The position numbers were made by a program, and so were the translations under genes. Positions 1 through 5,331 of a DNA stretch of 9,375 bases are shown here, in pieces. The notes beneath the pieces were generated by a model that did no database searches, was not told the origin of the DNA, and worked only from the letters and a program-made list of their open reading frames with translations. The stretch comes from JANMMJ01 sp031373255. GTDB lineage: Bacteria; Pseudomonadota; Alphaproteobacteria; Rhizobiales; Aestuariivirgaceae. The stretch spans positions 1-9,375 of the forward strand of contig JANMMJ010000155.1 in assembly GCA_031373255.1 (NCBI GenBank). Reading direction: 5' to 3'. How positions within the stretch are numbered: the first letter of the stretch is position 1; each line of letters begins with the position of its first letter.

Positions 1-1
1 A

Positions 2-529
2 TCGCCCGCCGATGAGGCGGCACCGGTCCCCGAAGTAGGCGAGCCGTCCTTGCCCGACCAGCCGGGCGAAACCAGTCTTGGCGAGGTTCCCGTAATTACA
101 ACGGTTGAACTCACCCCAGACGTTGCCAAGTGTGCGGTGGACGCCTTTGCCCTGGTGCGCGACAAATATCGCGAGGCCAACCTCGAGGAGTTCGAAAATC
201 TACAGGATTTTGTGGACCAGGCACCGGAGGGAAAAGCATTCGATACCGACGTGAAGGGCTTTGGCTTTGCCAATGTGACGGACTGGAATACCGCCATAAC
301 CAGCGTTGGATTTGCCTACTCGGCCTTGACGGATGATCAGTCTGAGGAAATTCATCTGCAGATCGAGGAAATCAACAAGGACACGACAATCGCGCAGGAC
401 ATGAAAGACAAGATGGTGGCCAGCCTTTCGGCCATGATCCCCTCTGAAAACAACAAGAAGGTCGTTCAGGCCCTGGCAGCCGACCCCTCTTACGAGGAAA
501 AACTCAAACTTCTCGGCGAAGAAGAATAG
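2..529 (+). CDS. Conserved protein of unknown function, 5'-truncated by the window edge
   Basis: The reading frame is open from the first full codon at position 2 to the TAG at 527-529, so the true start lies outside the window. A TTG at 50 could be read as a start, but the in-frame residues before it form an acidic, Pro/Ala-rich stretch (Ala-Ala-Pro-Val-Pro-Glu and so on). That stretch looks like a linker after a signal peptide or N-terminal domain. The rest, about 140 residues, is acidic and probably all-helical, with a single Cys in a VAKCAVDAF motif, a central GFANVTDWNTAI segment and a conserved-looking end (DMKDKMVASL, KKVVQALAADP, KLKLLGEEE). It resembles an uncharacterised, probably periplasmic family that I recall from alphaproteobacteria. 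I know of no assigned function and see no catalytic motif. The next gene starts 3 bp after the stop, so the two are probably co-transcribed. Confidence 0.75.
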   Translation, partial: SPADEAAPVPEVGEPSLPDQPGETSLGEVPVITTVELTPDVAKCAVDAFALVRDKYREANLEEFENLQDFVDQAPEGKAFDTDVKGFGFANVTDWNTAITSVGFAYSALTDDQSEEIHLQIEEINKDTTIAQDMKDKMVASLSAMIPSENNKKVVQALAADPSYEEKLKLLGEEE

Positions 530-532
530 TCC

Positions 533-1327
533 ATGCGGTCTTATGTCGATGCCACACAATCGCAGGATGGCGTGCTCCGCCTCGTCCTCAACGACCCTGA
601 GACCCGCAACGCGCTTTCCGAGGAAATGATGGCCGCGCTGCAGGTGGCGCTGGATGAGGCGGCCCAGGATCCTGCAGACCGCGTCATTGTGCTGGCCTCG
701 AAGGGGCCGGTTTATTCCTCAGGCCACAATCTCAAGCAGATGACGGCACATCGTTCCGATCCCGACAGGGGAGCCGCTTATTTCGCAACTCTATTCCGGC
801 AATGTGCGGTGCTGATGCAATCTATCGTCAACCACCCCAAGCCTGTCATCGCCGAGGTGCAGGGGATCGCGAGTGCCGCGGGATGCCAGCTTGTTGCGAG
901 CTGCGATTTGGCGGTGGCGTCCGGCCAGGCAAAGTTTTGCACGCCGGGCGTCAACATCGGCCTGTTCTGCTCGACGCCGATGGTGGCGCTGTCGCGCAAT
1001 CTGTCGCCCAAGCACGCCATGGAAATGTTGCTCACCGGCGACGTGCTGGGGGCGGCCGATGCCATGCGGATGGGGCTGGTCAACCGGGTGGTTCCCGAGG
1101 ATGAACTCACTGCGCAAACCCATGCCCTTGCTGTCAAGATTGCCGGGAAGTCCGCAATGACGGTAAAGACCGGAAAGCGCGCCTTTTACCACCAGCTCGA
1201 ATTGGGCCTCGCGGAGGCCTACGCCTACACATCGCAGGTCATCGCGGAAAATATGCTCAAGCGGGATGCTGAAGAGGGCATTGCCGCCTTCATCGAGAAA
1301 CGCCCGCCCGTTTGGGAAGACAAATAA
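533..1327 (+). CDS. Enoyl-CoA hydratase/isomerase (crotonase) family protein, ECHDC3-like
   Basis: This 264-residue protein has the full crotonase fold length. The first oxyanion-hole segment is YSSGHNLKQM (61-70), and the second region is QGIASAAGCQLVASCD (110-125), followed by FCTPGVNIGLFCSTP (135-149). The GLFCSTP stretch and the KRPPVW C-terminus match the ECHDC3 subgroup rather than classical enoyl-CoA hydratase. Aligned by eye with rat crotonase, the two catalytic glutamates (Glu144 and Glu164) correspond to Gln119 and Gly139, so ordinary hydratase activity is unlikely. Acyl-CoA binding is still expected from the fold. The actual reaction is unknown; a different acyl-CoA conversion or a regulatory role is possible. 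The ATG lies 3 bp after the upstream stop and no strong Shine-Dalgarno is visible (only GA-rich GAAGAAGAA), which fits translational coupling. The stop overlaps the next start by one base (TAATG). Confidence 0.9.
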   Translation: MRSYVDATQSQDGVLRLVLNDPETRNALSEEMMAALQVALDEAAQDPADRVIVLASKGPVYSSGHNLKQMTAHRSDPDRGAAYFATLFRQCAVLMQSIVNHPKPVIAEVQGIASAAGCQLVASCDLAVASGQAKFCTPGVNIGLFCSTPMVALSRNLSPKHAMEMLLTGDVLGAADAMRMGLVNRVVPEDELTAQTHALAVKIAGKSAMTVKTGKRAFYHQLELGLAEAYAYTSQVIAENMLKRDAEEGIAAFIEKRPPVWEDK

Positions 1328-1752
1328 TGCAGCCACGCCTCAACGTCGTTACCCTCGGCGTTCGCGATATTGCCCAGTCAAAGGCTTTCTACGAACGCCT
1401 CGGCTTTGTAGCTTCGTCCGCTGGCAATGAGTCCGTGGCATTCTTCGATGCGGGCGGGGTCATACTGGGATTGTTCGGTCACGATGCCCTGGCTCACGAC
1501 GCGAATATGAAAGCTGGCGATGCACCGGCCTTTCGCGGCTGCTCGCTCGCTCATAATGTCGGCAGTGACGAGGAAGTGGACGCGGTGATCGCTGAGGCGG
1601 TTGGTGCAGGTGCGCGCCTGGTCAAAGCGGCTGAGAAGGTCTTCTGGGGCGGCTACAGCGGCTATTTCAGCGATCCCGACGGCCACCTGTGGGAAGTCGC
1701 CCACAATCCCTTCTTCCCGCTCGATGCGGCCGGCAAGATCACCCTTCCATGA
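1327..1752 (+). CDS. VOC superfamily (glyoxalase/bleomycin-resistance fold) protein
   Basis: The 141-residue protein shows two beta-alpha-beta-beta-beta modules. The first opens with RLNVVTLGVRDIAQSKAFYERLGF (residues 4-27, key T9, F21, Y22, G26), and the second ends with DPDGHLWEVAHNP (116-128). I chose the ATG at 1327 because it overlaps the upstream TAA (TAATG) and has GGGAAG 7 bp upstream. A further in-frame TTG at 1312 would add five residues without family support. Of the usual VOC metal positions, His76 (SLAHNV) and Glu123 (LWEVAH) are present in the second module, while the equivalent first-module positions (near Thr9 and Gly48) are not metal ligands. It is therefore not a standard glyoxalase I. 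Related proteins are annotated only as VOC family; the substrate cannot be told from the sequence. It overlaps the next gene by 4 bp (ATGA). Confidence 0.88.
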   Translation: MQPRLNVVTLGVRDIAQSKAFYERLGFVASSAGNESVAFFDAGGVILGLFGHDALAHDANMKAGDAPAFRGCSLAHNVGSDEEVDAVIAEAVGAGARLVKAAEKVFWGGYSGYFSDPDGHLWEVAHNPFFPLDAAGKITLP

Positions 1753-2279
1753 ACCATGACAGCTACGATTCTGACTATATTCGGGGCATACTGCGATCCG
1801 TAAAGACGATTGCCCTTGTTGGCGCATCGGCCAATGAAGTCCGGCCGTCATACTTCGTCATGAAATATTTTCTCGACAAGGGATACGACGTCGTCCCCAT
1901 CAATCCAGGACTCGCAGGAAAAACCATATTCGGCCAGTTGGCTTATGGAGCCCTGGCAGATGTGCCGAGGCCGATCGACATGGTTGATATCTTCCGCGCC
2001 AGCGACGTGGCGGGAGACGTGGTCGATGAAGCGCTTAAACTTGATCCCCTTCCAAAAGTCATTTGGATGCAGCTTACGGTCAGGAATGACGAAGCAGCCC
2101 AGTGGGCGGAAGCAAGGGGCATCAAGGTCGTGATGAACCGATGCCCCAAGATGGAATATGGCAAGCTGTCAGGCGAATGGGCATGGGTGGGTGGAAATTC
2201 AGGACTCATATCTTCCCGCAAACTGAAACTGCACGCCAGCGGCAAAATCCAGAGCCTTGGGCTGTCTGATAGGTCCTAA
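1749..2279 (+). CDS. CoA-binding domain protein (YccU/COG1832 family)
   Basis: This is a 176-residue Rossmann-type CoA-binding protein. Visible family motifs are VGASANEVRPSYFVMKYF (24-41), VPINPG (49-54), MVDIFRASD (78-86), VIWMQLTVRNDEAA (104-117) and VVMNRCPKMEYGKLSGE (127-143). These are the hallmarks of the succinyl-CoA-synthetase-like CoA-binding fold found alone in E. coli YccU (about 137 residues). The extra 35 or so residues at the C-terminus (WVGGNSGLISSRKL onward) also look familiar from alphaproteobacterial members. It carries no ligase or catalytic domain; its physiological role is unknown, and it may bind CoA or a related nucleotide in the cytoplasm. The chosen ATG overlaps the preceding TGA (ATGA); a longer in-frame start at 1689 lies inside the VOC gene and is not needed. 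Its TAA (2277-2279) overlaps the stop of the convergent small gene. Confidence 0.88.
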   Translation: MNHDSYDSDYIRGILRSVKTIALVGASANEVRPSYFVMKYFLDKGYDVVPINPGLAGKTIFGQLAYGALADVPRPIDMVDIFRASDVAGDVVDEALKLDPLPKVIWMQLTVRNDEAAQWAEARGIKVVMNRCPKMEYGKLSGEWAWVGGNSGLISSRKLKLHASGKIQSLGLSDRS

Positions 2280-2482
2280 AGTATTAAGCCGCTATCGGCT
2301 GCAACCAGCCTGTCCGTTTTGCCGGTGGAAACGAGAACTGGATTCTCGATGTTTGAACGATCGGCCTTTACCGCGCGGTTGACCTCTGTCTGCATCTGCG
2401 TGACCGTATCGGCATATGACACAACGACGCCGCCAGCGACCGCAGTGGCGCCTGCCAGAATGATGATGAGAGCCTTAAGCAT
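2276..2482 (-). CDS. Small exported or membrane-anchored protein of unknown function (68 aa)
   Basis: The protein starts MLKALIIILAG, continues with an uninterrupted hydrophobic run to about residue 22 and then SYAD, so it has a signal-peptide or single-TM look with a possible signal peptidase cut after Ala24. The remaining roughly 44 residues are polar (QMQTEVNRAVKAD, NPVLVSTGKTDRLVAADSG). I chose the ATG at 2482 because GGAG lies 7 bp upstream of it; an in-frame GTG at 2494 overlaps that Shine-Dalgarno and would add four residues. I do not recognise the family. The good ribosome binding site and clean export signal argue that it is real, but at this length a chance frame cannot be fully excluded. 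It is separated from phaC by 205 bp and is probably transcribed on its own. Its TAG (2276-2278) overlaps the stop of the convergent CoA-binding gene. Confidence 0.65.
   Translation of the reverse strand: MLKALIIILAGATAVAGGVVVSYADTVTQMQTEVNRAVKADRSNIENPVLVSTGKTDRLVAADSGLIL
2287..2310. terminator. Possible weak bidirectional hairpin at the convergent gene ends
   Basis: Two mutually exclusive 5-bp hairpins are visible: AGCCG-CTAT-CGGCT (2287-2300) and GGCTG-CAAC-CAGCC (2297-2310). On the minus strand the first is followed by TAATACTTT, a partly T-rich tail lying in the last codons of the small gene. On the plus strand it begins 8 bp after the CoA-binding gene stop, and a TTTT run follows at 2317-2320. 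The stems are short and the T tracts imperfect, so terminator function is only a suggestion. Confidence 0.25.
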
Positions 2483-2545
2483 TTCGGTCTCCACAAGAAA
2501 GCTTTGAACTTACAGCCATATTGCGCCGATGCCTGGCTTTGGTCC

Positions 2546-2647
2546 AATCAACCCACTTGCCATGTTGGTTACTGATTAAATCAATGATTTCAGCAGGTTG
2601 GACGAGAACTTTCGGGCACACTCAAGACCCCTCGCGCCGCCGTGATT
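2546..2647. repeat. Cluster of AATCA/TGATT half-sites, including an AT-rich palindrome
   Basis: In the 205-bp gap between phaC and the small gene, the core at 2573-2590 reads TGATT-A-AATCA-A-TGATT-T, that is, three half-sites in alternating orientation at 6-bp spacing. It contains the perfect 13-bp palindrome AAATCA-A-TGATTT (2578-2590). Further single half-sites occur at 2546-2550 (AATCA) and 2643-2647 (TGATT), where they form part of an 8-bp inverted repeat (2543-2550 and 2643-2650). A one-base centre cannot form a tight RNA loop, so a protein-binding operator is more plausible than a terminator. It is not an FNR/FixK box, because that motif needs TTGAT-N4-ATCAA and here the spacing is three. 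No regulator can be named. Confidence 0.4.
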
Positions 2648-2650
2648 GGA

Positions 2651-2665
2651 CGCGACCAGTTCGCG
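2651..2665 (-). terminator. Short hairpin downstream of phaC
   Basis: CGCGA-N5-TCGCG forms a perfect 5-bp GC-rich stem 23 bp beyond the phaC stop. An outer 5-bp pairing (2641-2645 with 2681-2685) could extend it across an internal loop. No T tract follows, so intrinsic termination is doubtful. Confidence 0.2.
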
Positions 2666-2687
2666 ATCATCGAAAGACGGTCACGCA

Positions 2688-4502
2688 TCACTCTGCTCGC
2701 ACGCGCACATAGCTTCCCGGCGCATCTTCGAGTGGCTTGAGTTTCCCCTCGCCCGGCACGCGCGCCGATACCATTTCGCCGCTGAGTGCCGAAATCCACG
2801 AAAGCCAGTCGGGCCACCAGGATCCGGCATGCTCGGTCGCTCCCTTGAGCCAGTCCTCTACGGTCGCCGCATCATTTTCATTGGTCCAATACTGATACTT
2901 GTTTGCTTCGGGCGGATTGACCACCCCGGCGATATGACCCGATCCTGCGACTACCATGCGCGTGTTGCCGCCGAAATACTGGCCGAGCCCGAAGACCGAC
3001 GCCAGGGGTGCGATATGATCTTCGCGCGCGGCGAGATTATAGATCGGCACCGTCACCTTCTTCAGGTCGATGCGGACATTTTCCAGAACCATCTTGCCTT
3101 GCGACAGGCGATTGTTGAGGTAGCACTCCCGCAGATAGAACGAATGCACATTGGCCGGCATACGCGTTGAATCGGAATTCCAGTAGAGAAGATCGAACGC
3201 GATTGGATCCTTGCCGAGCATGTAATTGTTCACGACATAGGACCAGATCAGGTCGTTGGAGCGCAGAAGATTGAAGGCATCAGCCATGCGCCGGCCAGGC
3301 AGATAGCCCTTGTCCGACATCCGGTCCTCAATCCATTTCACCTGCTCGTCGTCGACATAGACCAGCAGGTCTCCAGCTTTTTCGAAGTCGACTTGTGTGG
3401 TGAAGAAGGTGACTGCGTTGATCCGGTCATCGCCCCTCGCCTTCATGAAGCCGAGTGACGAAGCCACCAGCGATCCTCCGACGCAGTATCCAATTGCGTT
3501 GACTTTCGCCGCTCCAGTTGCGTCCTGGACCGCCTGGACGGCTGCAAGAAATCCGTCGCTCATGTAATCCGAGAATGTCTTGTGGCTCAGGGTTTCATCT
3601 GGATTGATCCACGACACGACAAACACCGTGAGCCCGTGTTCCACTGCCCAGCGCACGAATGATTTCTTGGGATTGAGGTCGAGAATGTAAAACTTGTTGA
3701 TCCATGGCGGCACGATGAGCAGGGGATATTCGTGGACCTTTTCGGTGCTTGGTGAATATTGAATGAGTTGCAGGGTGTCGTTCTGGAAAACCACTTTCCC
3801 CGGCGTGGTAGCAATATTCTTGCCGATCTCGAAGGCCCCGCCATCCACCTGCCGAATCCGCAGCTTTCCGCCGCCTGCGGTCAGGTCTTCTTCAAGATGA
3901 CGTAAACCCTCCACCAGATTGGCGCCATTGGTGGCAAGTGTCGCGCGCACCACCTCCGGATTTGTCAGGCCAAAATTGGACGGCGACAGCGCATTGGCGA
4001 TCTGTTCGACATAGAACTTCGCCTTGCGCTTTGTATGGGGATCGACACCCGAAGCGTTCTGCACAAAATCCTGCGCCCAGCGCGCCGAGATGAGATAGAA
4101 CTGCTTCATGAAATCAAAGACGGTGTTTTCCTGCCAGTCCTTGTCGTTGAAACGCTTGTCGCCGCGCTCGGGCTTGGCCACCGGCGTGACCTCCTGCCCG
4201 AGAAATTTCGACCAGGCATTTTGCCAGAGTTGGGTATACCCCGACAATAATTGCATCTGCGCATCCATCAGGCGCTGCGGGTCATTCATGTAGGATTTGG
4301 TGATTTCACCAAGCGTCTTGCTCACCTGCTCGACCGGAACGATCTGCGTTTCCATTTCATGCTTTGCCACGTCGCCCTTTTCGGCCAGGGCCGAAGCGAT
4401 GCGCGCAGCGTGCTCGAAAACCTGCGCCATGTTGCGCGCAAACGCCGTCGGATCGGCCAGACGAAAATCGGGCGGGGTAGTTTTGGGATCATTCATGGTC
4501 AT
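2688..4502 (-). CDS. phaC: Class I poly(3-hydroxyalkanoate) synthase PhaC
   Basis: The enzyme polymerises (R)-3-hydroxyacyl-CoA, mainly 3-hydroxybutyryl-CoA, into storage polyester at the granule surface. The 604-residue length is typical of class I synthases. The N-terminal domain (about 1-210) is helical. The alpha/beta-hydrolase core has the modified lipase box GYCVGG with nucleophile Cys340, Asp495 (AAREDHIAP) and His523 (GSGHIAG), a complete triad. Other family marks are LLIVPPWINKFYILDL (261-276), VFVVSWINPD (293-302) and DLIWSYVVNNY (417-427). I chose the ATG at 4502, which has AAGGTG 9 bp upstream; a second ATG two codons in is possible. No phaA, phaB, phaR or phasin gene is in view, so monomer supply must be encoded elsewhere. 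The cytochrome b561 gene lies 79 bp upstream on the same strand. Confidence 0.97.
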   Translation of the reverse strand: MTMNDPKTTPPDFRLADPTAFARNMAQVFEHAARIASALAEKGDVAKHEMETQIVPVEQVSKTLGEITKSYMNDPQRLMDAQMQLLSGYTQLWQNAWSKFLGQEVTPVAKPERGDKRFNDKDWQENTVFDFMKQFYLISARWAQDFVQNASGVDPHTKRKAKFYVEQIANALSPSNFGLTNPEVVRATLATNGANLVEGLRHLEEDLTAGGGKLRIRQVDGGAFEIGKNIATTPGKVVFQNDTLQLIQYSPSTEKVHEYPLLIVPPWINKFYILDLNPKKSFVRWAVEHGLTVFVVSWINPDETLSHKTFSDYMSDGFLAAVQAVQDATGAAKVNAIGYCVGGSLVASSLGFMKARGDDRINAVTFFTTQVDFEKAGDLLVYVDDEQVKWIEDRMSDKGYLPGRRMADAFNLLRSNDLIWSYVVNNYMLGKDPIAFDLLYWNSDSTRMPANVHSFYLRECYLNNRLSQGKMVLENVRIDLKKVTVPIYNLAAREDHIAPLASVFGLGQYFGGNTRMVVAGSGHIAGVVNPPEANKYQYWTNENDAATVEDWLKGATEHAGSWWPDWLSWISALSGEMVSARVPGEGKLKPLEDAPGSYVRVRAE

Positions 4503-4525
4503 CGCCGGTCACACCTTGTGGGCGT

Positions 4526-4554
4526 ACCATAGAGTTGATCGCCTGTTGCGGCAA
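4526..4554 (-). promoter_or_regulatory. Candidate sigma70-type promoter for phaC
   Basis: On the minus strand TTGCCG (4554-4549), a 17-bp spacer and TATGGT (4531-4526) each match four of six consensus bases at ideal spacing. A start near 4519 would give a leader of about 17 nt that just contains the AAGGTG ribosome binding site (4517-4512). The match was made by eye and could be chance. Confidence 0.35.
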
Positions 4555-4581
4555 TCCGGTGATGACTTTCGCGTAGAGTTT

Positions 4582-5127
4582 CTAATGGTGTCCCGGCAGC
4601 ATCCGCGTCAGAACCTCGTCGTGATTGATGAAATGATGCTTGAGCGCCGCAGCCACATGAAGAATGAGGAGCGCGATGCCAAACTTGCTGCCAGCCTCGT
4701 GGAGTGCTCCCACCGGAAGGCCAAGATCTGGCGCCGCCGGCACCGCGAAGCCGAACATCAAGATGCCTGCAAATGAGGGTTCCTCGGCGAGAAGATGCGG
4801 CAACGCCAGCCACCCCGTAACCGGCAGTCCGATCATCAGGACGTAAAAGGCGAGATGGGTAAATCGCGAGATTACGGCCTCCCACCTCGGGCTTTGCTTG
4901 GGCGCCGTGGGCGCGGGATGGCCAATCCGCCAGGCGAGCCGGACAATGGAAAGGATCAGTACGGCAGTACCTATGGAGACGTGGAGCGAGGGAAGAAAAG
5001 TGCTTTCGCCCTCCTTCTCCATCAACTCTTCTCCAAAAAACAGCATTGGAATGAGCAGGAGGGCAATGATCCAATGCAGAATCATCGCCACGGCATCGTA
5101 TGTACGATGTGGTTGCGTTGTGGTCAT
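4582..5127 (-). CDS. Cytochrome b561 family membrane protein (CybB-like)
   Basis: This 181-residue inner-membrane di-heme b cytochrome has four predicted helices, at roughly 13-32, 46-66, 88-110 and 145-165. Candidate heme ligands are His18 (MILHWI), His49 (SLHVSIG), His143 (ALHEAG) and His157 (LILHVAA). The last pair is 14 residues apart, as expected in the bacterial family, and the ending LKHHFINHDEVLTRMLPG is typical. E. coli CybB acts as a superoxide:ubiquinone oxidoreductase; electron transfer to the quinone pool is likely here, but the exact donor is unknown. I chose the ATG at 5127 because GGGGAA lies 7 bp upstream and the residues following it match the family N-terminus. In-frame starts further out (to 5274) would add about 49 unrelated residues. 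It is divergent from hom and 79 bp upstream of phaC, which may be partly read from it. Confidence 0.93.
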   Translation of the reverse strand: MTTTQPHRTYDAVAMILHWIIALLLIPMLFFGEELMEKEGESTFLPSLHVSIGTAVLILSIVRLAWRIGHPAPTAPKQSPRWEAVISRFTHLAFYVLMIGLPVTGWLALPHLLAEEPSFAGILMFGFAVPAAPDLGLPVGALHEAGSKFGIALLILHVAAALKHHFINHDEVLTRMLPGHH

Positions 5128-5152
5128 GGTAGTTTCCCCGGTAACTGCACGG

Positions 5153-5158
5153 ACTATA
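5153..5158 (-). promoter_or_regulatory. Candidate -10 element for the cytochrome b561 gene
   Basis: TATAGT on the minus strand matches five of six consensus bases and lies 25 bp upstream of the ATG at 5127, leaving a short leader that holds the GGGGAA ribosome binding site. The -35 region at 17-bp spacing (CGGTTC) is poor, so confidence is low. Confidence 0.3.
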
Positions 5159-5267
5159 GCGGATTTTCGCAGACGGAACCGCTCCATTTCATGACAGGTT
5201 GCCGAATTGCGCCGAAAGGTCTTGCATGGCGCTAAAATGTCGCGGAAAGCATGCCTATGCCCATTTC

Positions 5268-5296
5268 TTGCCAATTTCAGCCGCGGCGGTCATAAG
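5268..5296 (+). promoter_or_regulatory. Candidate sigma70-type promoter for hom-glpX-recJ
   Basis: TTGCCA (5268-5273, five of six matches), a 17-bp spacer and CATAAG (5291-5296, four of six) make the best promoter in the divergent gap. Transcription would begin near 5303, giving a leader of about 29 nt before the hom ATG. That leaves little room for an attenuator or riboswitch if this is the main start. A second TAAAAT at 5233-5238 lacks a good -35. Confidence 0.45.
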
Positions 5297-5331
5297 GTGC
5301 GCCAACGCGTGGACACACGGCCGGGAAATTG

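Noticed and set aside
791..1336. 181-codon minus-strand open frame opposite the crotonase gene
   Set aside because: It is antisense to a clearly conserved gene, has biased composition rich in His, Arg and Gly, and no plausible ribosome binding site or family resemblance.
2518..2547. TTGGAC-N18-CAATAT as a promoter for the small minus-strand gene
   Set aside because: Only three of six matches in each hexamer; not distinguishable from chance.
2572..2584. FNR/FixK box in the gap upstream of the small gene
   Set aside because: The half-sites are separated by three bases instead of the four needed for TTGAT-N4-ATCAA, and one outer base is wrong.
2646..3170. 174-codon plus-strand open frame over the 3' end of phaC
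   Set aside because: It is antisense to conserved phaC residues including the triad region; no domain is recognisable.
4499..5074. 191-codon minus-strand frame overlapping the cytochrome b561 gene
   Set aside because: It is a shifted-frame shadow of the cytochrome gene, which has the real transmembrane and histidine pattern.
5209..5260. Hairpin GCGCC-N14-GGCGC followed by TAAAATG and CGCGGAAAGC upstream of hom, faintly like a SAM-II/SAM-V riboswitch
   Set aside because: The first-loop UGAUUU element and a convincing pseudoknot pairing are missing, and the best promoter (5268-5296) lies downstream of it. It is probably chance in GC-rich DNA. A covariance-model search would settle it.
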